Shown in pieces: positions 8,199 through 16,949 of a DNA stretch of 64,000 nt (the first letter of the stretch is position 1; every line of letters starts with the position of its first letter). The notes beneath the pieces are model-generated. The model searched no databases. It saw nothing but the letters and a program-made list of their open reading frames with translations, and had not been told where the DNA came from. The position numbers and the translations under genes were made by a program. This DNA comes from a bacterium (GTDB taxonomy: Bacteria > Planctomycetota > Planctomycetia > Isosphaerales > Isosphaeraceae): contig WGMM01000032.1 of the NCBI GenBank assembly GCA_016125085.1, positions 1 to 64,000 on the forward strand, in the 5' to 3' direction.

Positions 8199-9826
8199 CA
8201 GAATACCCTTTTCGCTGAAACTCTCGGAACCAAATCGAAATCGGAACGATCTTCCGGCAAGGCGGCGCGAAGGCCGCCACGTAGTGCGTCCATCAAATCC
8301 TCATGCGGATGCTGCGGATCTTCAGGCCAGTCCTGCCACTGATTCGAACGGCGCGCCCTGCGATAGTTTTCGAAAGCCTGAATGAGCATGCGGCAGCGCG
8401 GGTGGATCTTGAGCCGAGGCGCACCGTAAGCCGGGCTCAATAGCGATTCGATTCGGGCGAGACTGTCCGCCACGGGGCCCAACGGCCAGGGCGTAAGTTT
8501 CAATCCGGACCTTTCGTATTCCGAAAGCACGGTCGGCCCGATCGGATTACGAGCCTTGCCGGCAGGGTCCGTCCAGGCTTTGTCGACACGTCCGTTGCAA
8601 AGCGAGCGTATCCACTCCTGAATTCGAATCGCATTGTTTTCCGCCGATTGCCCCTCACTGAGATATTCACCGAATACGGTAATTGTCGGGACCATGGCAG
8701 TTTTTTTTGCATTTCGGATCGAATCCGCCGAATTCGGAAGATTCTCCCAGGCGATCTGAAACGTAACCGCTCCTGTAAAAACGCCTGTGTCCAGACCCAG
8801 ATGCACGACTTCGCCGGGTCGATATTCAGCCGATTCGGTCACATGAAGGTTTTTGTCGAAACCGCCGAACCAGATTCCATCGGCACGCGGGCCCATGCAC
8901 AGATAATCCGCTTCGAAAACTTTCTCGCTGACGCAGCGGATTTTCTGGATCACGGCATCGATCGCGTAGTGGCCGTCGGACCGTTTCGCTCGAGGCGGGC
9001 CGCCGTCGTGCACATCATGGCACCATTTGACCAGAGGGCATTCAGGGCATTTTTCCAGAAACTGGCCTGACCTTGTTTCGTCGCATCGTTCCATGACTTC
9101 GAAAATGCAAAACCGGAACAGCGGAAATTCGCCGGCTTCTCCACGAGCCATCAGTTCGGTCATCGGTCCCCCGACACGGTGCCAGGTCGATGTCATAATC
9201 GTCGATGCACTCATGCCGTGCTGGTTCATGCACATGCCGATCGCGGATTCACGAAGCTCGACCGGAATCTCGTCGACTTCGTCAAGAAGCAATGTCGGAA
9301 TATGCGGCCCACGCACCGAAGTTCTCGAGGCCGCCAGGATCATCACTTGCGAAGCGTTGGGATAAACGGCACTTTCTTTACGAAGCGCCGAAAACTCTTC
9401 ATGACCATCCCCGACGGCATCCTCGATCGATCGGCCTATCGTGTTCATCGCCTCATAAATCTGCCGGCTCTGCGCCAGGCTGCCGCCCAGAACCCGAACC
9501 TTGTGGGAGTCATGCCACCGGCATATCAGGTGACTGCCCAAAGCCGTCAAAAACGACTTGCCGGCACCTCTTCCACCCAGAGCGAGGACGACGGGAGGCC
9601 GATCGAAATACATCGAGCGGAAAAAGTCCCATGGAGCGTGATGGCCCGGACAGACGGCATGTCTTGCGATCCTCACACCTGTGAACAACCTGATCCATTG
9701 CCACATGGCATCAGGCGTTCGCGGCTCCAGACGGGCAAGCGACAACCGCGAGCTTTTTATGATTTTTTTTTCGATTTCGCGGCCCATTTCGACGTTCCGT
9801 TGAGATTTCGAACAAATGCAAATCAA
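8198..9826 (-). CDS. Phage terminase large subunit
   Basis: A 542-residue packaging ATPase and nuclease. Walker A is GGRGAGKS (84-91) and Walker B is LLLDEVDE (179-186), with a coupling segment ASTIMTSTWHR. The RNase H-like nuclease carries acidic residues in LGLDTG (D346), TDPAG (D420) and HEDLMDALRG (D510/D513). A cysteine cluster (C248, C260, C263, C269) sits between the two domains and could bind metal. The chosen start is TTG at 9826 behind GGGAGAG; an ATG at 9787 is an alternative. The TTG overlaps the stop of a small upstream frame (TTGA). The protein cuts and translocates phage DNA into heads with the portal encoded next door. Confidence 0.9.
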   Translation of the reverse strand: MICICSKSQRNVEMGREIEKKIIKSSRLSLARLEPRTPDAMWQWIRLFTGVRIARHAVCPGHHAPWDFFRSMYFDRPPVVLALGGRGAGKSFLTALGSHLICRWHDSHKVRVLGGSLAQSRQIYEAMNTIGRSIEDAVGDGHEEFSALRKESAVYPNASQVMILAASRTSVRGPHIPTLLLDEVDEIPVELRESAIGMCMNQHGMSASTIMTSTWHRVGGPMTELMARGEAGEFPLFRFCIFEVMERCDETRSGQFLEKCPECPLVKWCHDVHDGGPPRAKRSDGHYAIDAVIQKIRCVSEKVFEADYLCMGPRADGIWFGGFDKNLHVTESAEYRPGEVVHLGLDTGVFTGAVTFQIAWENLPNSADSIRNAKKTAMVPTITVFGEYLSEGQSAENNAIRIQEWIRSLCNGRVDKAWTDPAGKARNPIGPTVLSEYERSGLKLTPWPLGPVADSLARIESLLSPAYGAPRLKIHPRCRMLIQAFENYRRARRSNQWQDWPEDPQHPHEDLMDALRGGLRAALPEDRSDFDLVPRVSAKRVF

Positions 9827-10104
9827 TCTCTCCCTAAGCCACTATCAGGATTCGTTTTGTTTCGAAGCAGCCAAAGCGGAAGATTTACCCAGTGACTTTG
9901 CCGATTATTCACGGAACGACAACCAGGTAATTCTTGAGCCCGGCTCTTACTGTCCGTCATTTCGTCAATCATCCGTTTCGGGCAGTCTCGGGCCACAATC
10001 GTCAGGACCGAACGAATTCCTGCCGGATCGATGAACTGAGTCGTTGACCAGGTTTGACTGATCTGCCAATTTGTTGACGGCGATTTCGCCACCGGGGAAA
10101 TCAT
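9823..10104 (-). CDS. Small ORF upstream of terminase, possible small terminase
   Basis: A 93-codon frame with ATG at 10104 and a stop overlapping the terminase TTG start (TTGA), the arrangement expected of coupled phage genes. The product (MISPVAKSPSTNWQISQTWS onward) has no recognisable helix-turn-helix or other domain, and the ribosome site is weak. Position alone would suit a small terminase subunit. It could equally be a chance frame between the prophage and the host gene at 10176, so it is a low-confidence entry. Confidence 0.3.
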   Translation of the reverse strand: MISPVAKSPSTNWQISQTWSTTQFIDPAGIRSVLTIVARDCPKRMIDEMTDSKSRAQELPGCRSVNNRQSHWVNLPLWLLRNKTNPDSGLGRD

Positions 10105-10175
10105 GTCCGTACCCGGATTTCCGATGTCCAGAATTCGCCTTCGAAGAATACGTTCGAACTGGAAGGAAGAGTGAG

Positions 10176-10604
10176 ATGCGGCTTTCGTTCCGTCACAAGA
10201 TTCTGTTTATGTCTCTCGTTCTCGCCCCGGCACTGTCGATTACGGCAAGTGCCCAGGATTCGGCGAAGGCGAAAGCCTCCGAGAAAGCAGCTGGAAATGA
10301 CCCTGTGCTCCTGCCACGAAAGAAGGCGGACACCGGCAAAGCGGCTGAAGATTATCGACGCGTGCCCCAATATTTCGGCCAGGTGAACCTGTCTGAAGAA
10401 CAGCGCGAATCGATCTACGCGATTCGCGAAAAGTACGCCAAAAGGCAAGCACAGCTTGAAGAAGAGTTGGCGACCATTCGGGACTCCGTACTTCGCGAAA
10501 GCGAGGCCGTTCTGAACAAGGAACAACGTGACCGGCTGATCCAGCTTCGTGGCCAGGCAAAATCGAAAGCCTCTGCGAAGGCGAAAGCCAAGACGAAATC
10601 CTGA
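10176..10604 (+). CDS. Secreted Spy/CpxP-like LTXXQ-type protein
   Basis: A 142-residue protein starting at ATG 10176 behind GGAAGGAAGAG. A signal peptide (MRLSFRHKILFMSLVLAPAL, then SITASAQ) would cleave near residue 27. The mature part is Lys/Ala-rich at both ends. Its core (LSEEQRESIYAIREKY, then a helix, then LNKEQRDRLIQLR) is two copies of the LTxxQ-like pattern of Spy/CpxP periplasmic proteins, which in proteobacteria bind misfolded envelope proteins. A chaperone or stress-sensing role here is inference. The C-terminus is a run of KAKAK repeats. It stands alone, with a good terminator just behind it. Confidence 0.7.
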   Translation: MRLSFRHKILFMSLVLAPALSITASAQDSAKAKASEKAAGNDPVLLPRKKADTGKAAEDYRRVPQYFGQVNLSEEQRESIYAIREKYAKRQAQLEEELATIRDSVLRESEAVLNKEQRDRLIQLRGQAKSKASAKAKAKTKS

Positions 10605-10637
10605 GCGAAGTGCCTGGATGAAGCACCGATAGATCGC

Positions 10638-10676
10638 CCGGCGGCGAACCTGGTTCGTTTCCGCCGGTCGATTTTT
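10638..10676 (+). terminator. Rho-independent terminator after LTXXQ gene
   Basis: CCGGCGG at 10638-10644 pairs with CCGCCGG at 10661-10667. A second inner pairing (CGAA with TTCG) lies within the loop, and TCGATTTTT follows. This is a classic stem plus T-tract, 34 nt past the stop at 10604. Confidence 0.8.
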
Positions 10677-10820
10677 CGACAATTTCCAGTTTTACGATTT
10701 CGATCTATCACGCAAAATCCGTTGGAAGGGGCGGATTCTCCAGGCCATTCGATCCCTCGAACCGGAAATTGTTTGAGGACGTCGTCTCACTCTCAGTGTC
10801 CCGAATCGGCCGATCCGGGA

Positions 10821-10826
10821 TATAAT
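10821..10826 (+). promoter_or_regulatory. Candidate -10 box for the ccsA-hemA pair
   Basis: A perfect TATAAT lies about 124 nt before the ccsA start. The hexamers 17-18 nt upstream (around 10797-10803) match TTGACA poorly, so this may be an activator-dependent promoter or chance. The rest of the 10605-10949 interval holds only the terminator. Confidence 0.45.
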
Positions 10827-10949
10827 TGTCCTATCGAACGGCATCTCGATCGACTCGGGAACGTGGCCGGCGGCATCTTCATGGCTTGTGGCATCAGGCC
10901 AGAAAGCAGATTCGAGGATCGGGCCGGAGAATATCTGGAGATTCGGTTG

Positions 10950-11825
10950 ATGGTGGAACGAATCTCGATCGTCTGCTTCGGCGGCACATACTTTCTCTCT
11001 CTTCTGGCCGACCTTACCCGGCTGAAATGGGGCGGAAAGACCGGTTGGCGCATCGTCCCCGGTCTTTTGGCACTCGGTCTGTGCGTACATGGAGTCTATG
11101 TCGCTCATCGAGGATTTTCGATGGGCCGTCTGCCGATTTCCACGATGTTCGATTCGACGATGCTGCTGGCCTGGATCCTGGCGGCGATTGAGCTTTATTT
11201 GCTGCTGAGATCCGAAAAGGCCAACGCCGTCGGCCTTTTCATCACGCCGCTGGTCCTCGTGGTGATACTTGTCGGAGGGCTATTCGGGCCGCGCACAGCG
11301 TGGTCCGAGGACTGGTCCGGCGCATCACGATTCTGGGGTACCGTGCACGCAGGATTCCTCGTCGGCGGGGCTGCCTGCACCTTCGTCGCTTTTTCGGCGG
11401 CACTTATGTTCGGCGCCCAGAGCCGCAGGTTGAAGAAGAAATCATCGGCAAAAGAAGGCCTGGCCCTGCCGAGCCTGGAGACATCAGAACGCATCAACCG
11501 TCTCGCGATCACGCTGTCGTTTCCTCTTCTGACGTTTGGCCTGGTCATCGGCGTCATGCTGAATTATGCGATCGGGCTGAAGCAATCGCGGGTGGCGATC
11601 TCCTGGACCGATCCCAAGCTACTCAGCGCCGCCGCCATGTGGTGTGTCTTCGCGGCTCTTTTGAACGCCAGATTTCGACCGGCCATGCGTGGCCGACGTA
11701 TCATGTGGCTAACGTTCCTGGCGTTCGCGTTTCTGATCTTCACGTGGATCGGAATCGGCTCGCTCGTACCGACGGCACACGGCAAGCCGAATGTGGCGAT
11801 GCTTACGGAAGGGCAAAATCCGTGA
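10950..11825 (+). CDS. Cytochrome c assembly protein CcsA/HemX family
   Basis: A 291-residue polytopic membrane protein with about eight hydrophobic segments, starting at ATG 10950 behind GGAG. The pattern resembles the CcsA/CcmC/HemX family: an N-terminal helix group, RGFSMGRLPISTMFDSTMLL near residue 50, WGTVHAGFLVGGAACTFVAF near residue 138, and late helices including SWTDPKLLSAAAMWCVFAAL. Members handle heme at the membrane during cytochrome c maturation, or (HemX) affect glutamyl-tRNA reductase level. The stop overlaps the hemA GTG start (GTGA), so the two are translated together, which favours a HemX-like link with heme synthesis. The full tryptophan-rich WWD signature is not obvious. 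Confidence 0.75.
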   Translation: MVERISIVCFGGTYFLSLLADLTRLKWGGKTGWRIVPGLLALGLCVHGVYVAHRGFSMGRLPISTMFDSTMLLAWILAAIELYLLLRSEKANAVGLFITPLVLVVILVGGLFGPRTAWSEDWSGASRFWGTVHAGFLVGGAACTFVAFSAALMFGAQSRRLKKKSSAKEGLALPSLETSERINRLAITLSFPLLTFGLVIGVMLNYAIGLKQSRVAISWTDPKLLSAAAMWCVFAALLNARFRPAMRGRRIMWLTFLAFAFLIFTWIGIGSLVPTAHGKPNVAMLTEGQNP

Positions 11826-13198
11826 GACTCGTCGCCCTTGGCATCGACCATACAAGAGCACCCGCGGGTTTGCGCGAGTCTGTCGCCATACCGGCCGAGA
11901 GAATTCCGGATGCGCTGAGAACTCTGCGAAAAGCATTTCCAGGGCAGGAGTTCACGATACTTTCGACATGCAACCGGGTGGAAATCTATTCCGCGAGCGA
12001 TTCGGACCGGATCAACGCTCCTCGCCGGTTCGCCGAAGGAGCCGACCTCGCGGCCGCTCTCGCCAGCTTTCACGGGATTTCCACGGATGAGGTCCTGAAG
12101 CATTCCTCGGTTCATCACGACGAAGGTGTCGTCGGACACCTGTTTCGGGTTTCGTCTTCGGTCGAAAGCGTCGTACTGGGCGAAGGTCAGATCCTTGGAC
12201 AGGTTCGCGAAGCTTATCGCCAGGCTGTCGCGGCACAAAGTGTCGGATGGGTGCTCCATTCGGTTTTCCAGCACGCTCTGAAAGTCGGCAAGAAAGTACG
12301 CGAAACGACGGGCCTGGGCACTGGCAAACTTTCGGTGGCCAGCGTTGCTGTGGATCTCGCCCGTGAGGTGTTCGACCATTTCGCCGACAAAACGGTGCTC
12401 GTGATCGGTGCCGGCAAAATGGCCGAATTGACGCTTACGCACCTTTCCGCACTGAAACCGGGACGAACGATCGTGATCAATCGATCGTTGCCCAAAGCCA
12501 GGCAACTGGCCGAAAGGTTCGGAGGTTCAGTGCTCGAATACGACCGGCTCAATCAGGCTCTGATCGATGCCGACCTGGTCGTGAGCACGACTGCGAGCAC
12601 CCAGCCGATCATGGACCTCGAAACGTTCACGAGGATTCAGCGAGCCCGCCGATACCGCCTGGCTTTGATTCTGGACATCGCACTGCCGCGCGATTTCGAC
12701 GACCGGATCGGCCAGCTCGATCAGGTCATGCTTTACAATGTCGATGACTTGCGGGCCCAGGTCGAACGCACCATGGCCCAGCGGCGTGGAGGTCTTTCCG
12801 CGGCGCATCGGCTGATCGACACGGAAGTCGCCGCGTGCCTGGCTTCGTTGAGGCATCAGCGCGAGGCATCTTCAGTGCTGAAGGCCCTGGGCGAACATGC
12901 CGACCGACTTCGTGAATCGGAACTGGACAACCTGTACGACAGATGCCCGGATCTGACAGAGAAACAGCGCCAGGCGATCGAACGCATGGCTTTCAGACTC
13001 CAGAATCAGATGCTCCACGAACCTCGAGCGGCTCTGCGTACACGCAGTCGGAATGTCGAAAGCACGAGATTCTCGCTTTCGGAAGCGGTCGCCGAACTGT
13101 TCGGTCTCTTCGGCAGTCATTCCTATCGGCGTAAAGCGTATCAGAAAGGCCCACGTGCATCTCACGAAAAACAGCCGGTCCAGAAACTCGTCGATTGA
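11822..13198 (+). CDS. hemA: Glutamyl-tRNA reductase
   Basis: A 458-residue enzyme reducing glutamyl-tRNA to glutamate-1-semialdehyde, the first committed step of C5 heme biosynthesis. ILSTCNRVEIYS places the catalytic cysteine at residue 50. SSVESVVLGEGQILGQVREAY is the conserved substrate-pocket segment, and VLVIGAGKMAELTLTHL is the NADPH-binding glycine motif. A helical dimerisation domain follows, with a basic variable C-terminal tail of about 60 residues. The start is GTG at 11822, overlapping the stop of the upstream CcsA/HemX gene by 4 nt. Length is slightly above the usual 420-440 because of the tail. Confidence 0.95.
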   Translation: MRLVALGIDHTRAPAGLRESVAIPAERIPDALRTLRKAFPGQEFTILSTCNRVEIYSASDSDRINAPRRFAEGADLAAALASFHGISTDEVLKHSSVHHDEGVVGHLFRVSSSVESVVLGEGQILGQVREAYRQAVAAQSVGWVLHSVFQHALKVGKKVRETTGLGTGKLSVASVAVDLAREVFDHFADKTVLVIGAGKMAELTLTHLSALKPGRTIVINRSLPKARQLAERFGGSVLEYDRLNQALIDADLVVSTTASTQPIMDLETFTRIQRARRYRLALILDIALPRDFDDRIGQLDQVMLYNVDDLRAQVERTMAQRRGGLSAAHRLIDTEVAACLASLRHQREASSVLKALGEHADRLRESELDNLYDRCPDLTEKQRQAIERMAFRLQNQMLHEPRAALRTRSRNVESTRFSLSEAVAELFGLFGSHSYRRKAYQKGPRASHEKQPVQKLVD

Positions 13199-13228
13199 TC
13201 CTGGACCATCCTTCCGGAGATCCGCCGC

Positions 13229-15106
13229 TTGAACGGACAATGGCGTCAGCCAGGTTCGAACTTGCGACGTGCTCTCGGTTTCGCCGGGATCGCATTGGCA
13301 GTCGGCATCGCCTTACTGACGCTGCTGACTCTCGACGCTTATTACCGATTTAAACCGATCCACCCGATCAACAGTCCTTTCCGATGGATTCTTGTTTCAT
13401 TGCCAGCGCTCGAAGCTTCTGCACTCTTTCTGCGCCGCTATTTCCCGGATCATGCGCGGTCTCACCGATTTTCGACCTGGATGACAAAGCTGAGTCGATC
13501 GACGAAACGGCGGTTTATCTGCCACCGGCATCGCATCGTTCGATCGATACCCCTCGTTCCGCTGGCTTTCGCGATCTTATGGATTCCTGAATATCTCATT
13601 CAGCCGCTTTGGACAGATCATGAGCACATGTTGATCATGGCACGGCTTTGGGATATCGGTGAATTCCCATGGACAGCCATGCGTACATACCAGTTTCCCG
13701 GAGGGATGGAAACCGTCTGGCTATCAGCCCGGCTCTTCGGATGGGGCTTCCCGGCCGGTATTTTCGCGACAAGTATAGGACTCCTGCTAGGCCTGGGGTT
13801 CGTGCTGATCAGGTGGTCGAACCGTGTTCTGGGCTCCAGTGCCTTCGGTTTCGCCGGGCTGCTCGCCCTCATGCTGGTCGAAGGCTCTCAGCCGTTCACG
13901 GGTGTCGCTCAAAGAGATTCGCAGGCCACCTGGCTGATCATGATCGCCTTTCTCGCACCGCCAGCGTTCCCGGGCCGACTTTCCGGCCTGTTCGTCTCTG
14001 CCCTGAGCTTCGCGCTTGCCCTGGCGATTCGGCCGCATGCCATGATTTTCGTACCCTTGATCTTGTGCGGCCTGTTTCTGCAACACGTACTTGAGGGTAA
14101 GTTCGAATGGCTTACGGTCCGCAATCTGCCATTGCAGTTGTTTCGAAATCGTGAATTGCGATTCTGGCTCCTGATTTTCATCATTGCTACGCCTGTGTTC
14201 CTGTCGCCGATTCTGGGACCGACACGTACTCCGGCGTTTCTTGAAGCCTTGCGATTCCCTCTCTCCCAGCCTGGTGATTATTCGCGCGGTGCTTTCACCT
14301 TCTGGCGGAAGACGCTGAAGCAGACTTTGACGACGGAGCGTCACGTTCTCTTTCTGATTTTCAGTCTGGCCATGATCTTCGTGCCGAACCCGCCAAAATG
14401 GAAACGTATGGGACTGCTCCTGCTTTTCATAGGTGGCTGCGGCTGGCTTTATCGTGCGGTTCATCCCGTGAATCACGGGTATCTCGAATTGCCATCGAAA
14501 TTCTGGGAGTGCCTGGGTGCCGCGATATTCCCGGCCTGGATCCTGACGAAATTCCGCGCGCTGCCGTCATTCGCTTTGATTTCCCTGCTCGCGCTTGTCG
14601 GTTCATTTATGATTCCACCTACGCCCTTGTTCGTAAGTGTGCTCGAATGGCCTTCGGCCTTGCGCGATCTGACTGGAATCAAGCCCATGGGAATGTCACC
14701 GGTTGGCGCTCGTTACGCATATCCGGCTCCACCACTTCGATACCATTATGATTGGGCCGAATGCGAAGCCGTCGAAACATGGCTGCGGGAGAATACGACG
14801 AAATCGACGCGTGTGCTCAATTTGCTCACTTATCAGCCATTTCCGTCGTTCCTCGCCACAGCGGATCGCCTTCCGATCGGTCGACTCGAATCGTTCGTCA
14901 TGCTGATCTGGTTTACGAAATACGATTTTGACACGGAGATCGTCGAATCGTTGCGTTCGGCTCCTCCGGGCAGTGTCGTCATCTGGGATAACACCCGAAT
15001 CAATCCCATGCACCGGGCCCAGATCGCACGAACCGCCGATTTCATTCGATCGACTTTCGAAGAGAGAATTCGGATCGGCGAAATGGAAATATGGGTCAAG
15101 CCTTGA
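13229..15106 (+). CDS. Polytopic membrane protein, possibly GT-C glycosyltransferase-like
   Basis: A 625-residue protein with about ten predicted membrane helices, starting at TTG 13229 behind CGGAG (no closer ATG in a sensible place). After helices 1-3 comes LIQPLWTDHEHMLIMARLWD, an acidic/His loop located where GT-C enzymes carry their catalytic Asp/Glu motif, followed by TAMRTYQFPGGMETVWLSAR. The last 170 residues form a soluble domain with WAECEAVETWLRENTTKSTR, as in GT-C proteins with a periplasmic C-terminus. No specific family is recognised, and sugar transfer is only a structural guess. It follows hemA by 30 bp and ends tail to tail with the TPR gene, 20 bp away. Confidence 0.65.
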   Translation: MNGQWRQPGSNLRRALGFAGIALAVGIALLTLLTLDAYYRFKPIHPINSPFRWILVSLPALEASALFLRRYFPDHARSHRFSTWMTKLSRSTKRRFICHRHRIVRSIPLVPLAFAILWIPEYLIQPLWTDHEHMLIMARLWDIGEFPWTAMRTYQFPGGMETVWLSARLFGWGFPAGIFATSIGLLLGLGFVLIRWSNRVLGSSAFGFAGLLALMLVEGSQPFTGVAQRDSQATWLIMIAFLAPPAFPGRLSGLFVSALSFALALAIRPHAMIFVPLILCGLFLQHVLEGKFEWLTVRNLPLQLFRNRELRFWLLIFIIATPVFLSPILGPTRTPAFLEALRFPLSQPGDYSRGAFTFWRKTLKQTLTTERHVLFLIFSLAMIFVPNPPKWKRMGLLLLFIGGCGWLYRAVHPVNHGYLELPSKFWECLGAAIFPAWILTKFRALPSFALISLLALVGSFMIPPTPLFVSVLEWPSALRDLTGIKPMGMSPVGARYAYPAPPLRYHYDWAECEAVETWLRENTTKSTRVLNLLTYQPFPSFLATADRLPIGRLESFVMLIWFTKYDFDTEIVESLRSAPPGSVVIWDNTRINPMHRAQIARTADFIRSTFEERIRIGEMEIWVKP

Positions 15107-15126
15107 AGTCGATCAAGCCTGTTCGC

Positions 15127-16230
15127 TCAACGAACTTTCGAAATCAGCCGCTCGGCGTCGTACCATTCCAGCCAGGCCTGTGCCAGTTCGGTCTGACCGA
15201 TTCTGCGTAAAAGTTCGATCAACTTCGTCGGGCCAGGTGGCTTGCCTTTCGTGAATGTCGCGTCGAGAACTTTCTCAAGGCTTATCGGATCCATCAGCTC
15301 GCGGATTTCGACAGTTCGACGTGCCTGGGCCTGTGCTTCTTCATGCCGGCCTGCACCTGCCAGCGCACGTGCAAGCCGATAATGCGTGCGCCAGTCTTGC
15401 GGCACACGTTCCAGAACCGATCGGAAATGAGGTATCGCCCTTTCAGGGTCGTTTTCGACTTCGAGCGCTCGCCGCCCTTCCAGCCTCGCCCATGCGATGC
15501 TGTTCCGGGCTTCGGCAGGCCACTGGTTCGAAGCCCGTTTCACTTCCTCGTAATCGCCCTGAAGAAAGAGAGACTCGACGTAGACTCGCCAGACATCGGG
15601 ATCATTGGGCCATTTTTGCGCGAGTGCCGACACTTCTTCCAGGCTTTCGGCACCGATCGGCCCAGCCAGATCGGAGTCTTCGATGCGGCGGGCAAGTGCC
15701 CAGGCTTCTGCCAGAGGCGAATCAGGCTCGGCTTTCGCCCATCTTTGGAGGCGCTCACGAGATTCCTCGGCGTTCATCGCCGTCAGAATTCCGAATGTCG
15801 CAGCTGACAGTAACGCCAGAGATCGACGAGCTTCGTCACTGCGCAGCATCTCGCGCATAATCTCGTTGACTCCGTCACTATCGCCCAGAGCACGACGGAT
15901 TTCGATCGAAAGCTGCCAGCCTTCGGTGCCCTCGCGTTCGGTACGAAGCCATGCATCGAGCGATCGTCGAGCTTTCGCGGGTTTGTCGAGCATGAGAGCG
16001 CACCTGGCCTCGCGGACCAGGTCATCCGGCGTCACAGAGCCTGGATATCGATGTACGAAAGTGTCCCAGAGCGTCTCGGCCTTCTGCCATTGACGGGTCC
16101 TTTCCGCTTCTGCGATCCGCTTCCGAAAATCAATTTCGGAAGCGCGACCGAACCAGATCGAGCACGCCAAAATGAGGGCGAGCAAAGCGGCGACGAATAG
16201 GGATGCGTTCCATCGTGCGAAGGGTTTCAT
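15127..16230 (-). CDS. TPR-repeat protein with N-terminal membrane anchor
   Basis: A 367-residue protein. Residues 10-28 (SLFVAALLALILACSIWF) form a single membrane anchor; the LILAC sequence is only a borderline lipobox. The rest is helical repeats of tetratricopeptide type, such as AEAERTRQWQKAETLWDTFV near residue 40, ARCALMLDKPAKARRSLDAW near 75, LFLQGDYEEVKRASNQWPAE near 220, and HYRLARALAGAGRHEEAQAQ near 290. Such proteins serve as extracytoplasmic protein-interaction scaffolds. No partner is evident. The gene is 61 bp behind the cupin gene and may be co-transcribed with it. Confidence 0.75.
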   Translation of the reverse strand: MKPFARWNASLFVAALLALILACSIWFGRASEIDFRKRIAEAERTRQWQKAETLWDTFVHRYPGSVTPDDLVREARCALMLDKPAKARRSLDAWLRTEREGTEGWQLSIEIRRALGDSDGVNEIMREMLRSDEARRSLALLSAATFGILTAMNAEESRERLQRWAKAEPDSPLAEAWALARRIEDSDLAGPIGAESLEEVSALAQKWPNDPDVWRVYVESLFLQGDYEEVKRASNQWPAEARNSIAWARLEGRRALEVENDPERAIPHFRSVLERVPQDWRTHYRLARALAGAGRHEEAQAQARRTVEIRELMDPISLEKVLDATFTKGKPPGPTKLIELLRRIGQTELAQAWLEWYDAERLISKVR

Positions 16231-16291
16231 GCCTGAACCGCCCGATTACGCGATCCGATGATCCGGCCTGTTTTTCCCGCAGGCCGCAGAG

Positions 16292-16792
16292 TCAGTCCAG
16301 CGGAAATGCTTCGGGGTTGTCACGCTCATGGCGAATTTCGTCCACCGGATCTTTCTTGCCCCAGCCCGCATAAAGCTTGTTGGCGGCATTGAAGACCATT
16401 CCAGGCACTTCGCTTACGCACCTGTAAGCGTGGGCCACACCGGGAGGAATGATCACCAGGGTGGGCGAGCTCGCTCCCGCGACGAATTTCAACCGTTTGC
16501 GGTAAGTAGCGCTTTCCGGCCGGTTATCCCAGCAGTAAACGCACAGATCGCCGGGGCCGATGAAGGCGAAACAGTCCGTTTGTTCGACATGTTCGTGCGG
16601 CCCGCGTGATACGCCCGGCAGCGTTGACGAGACATAGGCCATCTCTGGCCAGTGAGCTTTGTCCATTTCGTCGTGCCGGAAAAGCTCGATCAGCCAGCCC
16701 CGGTGGTCGGACCACGTATTCAGGTGTTTGACGATCACGCCTTCGATCGGTCCGTCCGAAAAACTCGCTGCTGACATGTTCATCACCACCAT
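16292..16792 (-). CDS. dTDP-4-dehydrorhamnose 3,5-epimerase-like cupin
   Basis: A short RmlC-type cupin of about 166 residues from ATG 16792; GTG at 16825 would add 11 residues and in-frame ATGs at 16783 and 16777 would shorten it. HRGWLIELFRHDE, the RGPHEHVEQTDCFAFIGPGD strand pair and VIIPPGVAHAYRCVSEVPGM correspond to the RmlC fold with its active-site His and the Gly-Val-Ala-His loop. The length is below the 180 or so of true RmlC. Epimerisation of a sugar nucleotide is the family activity. No other rhamnose genes adjoin it, so the substrate is uncertain. The gene precedes the TPR gene on the same strand. Confidence 0.75.
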   Translation of the reverse strand: MVVMNMSAASFSDGPIEGVIVKHLNTWSDHRGWLIELFRHDEMDKAHWPEMAYVSSTLPGVSRGPHEHVEQTDCFAFIGPGDLCVYCWDNRPESATYRKRLKFVAGASSPTLVIIPPGVAHAYRCVSEVPGMVFNAANKLYAGWGKKDPVDEIRHERDNPEAFPLD

Positions 16793-16949
16793 GCGGAATC
16801 GACTTCGTTCGCCAGGACGTTGCACGAATGACCTGGGCGAATCATAACCGATTTCTCAGTCAGGAAACTACGTCGTACTCGCCGGCGACGATCATGGGCT
16901 GCTGAAAGTCAGAACCCGCATATCGTGTTGCCGAAGAGGGCCGACGCCG

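Noticed and set aside
13240..13285. tRNA-like T-loop sequence (AGTTCGAACCTGG on the minus strand) at the start of the membrane protein gene
   Set aside because: The T-stem has a mismatch, no matching 5' acceptor arm lies about 75 nt upstream and no D or anticodon arm can be folded.
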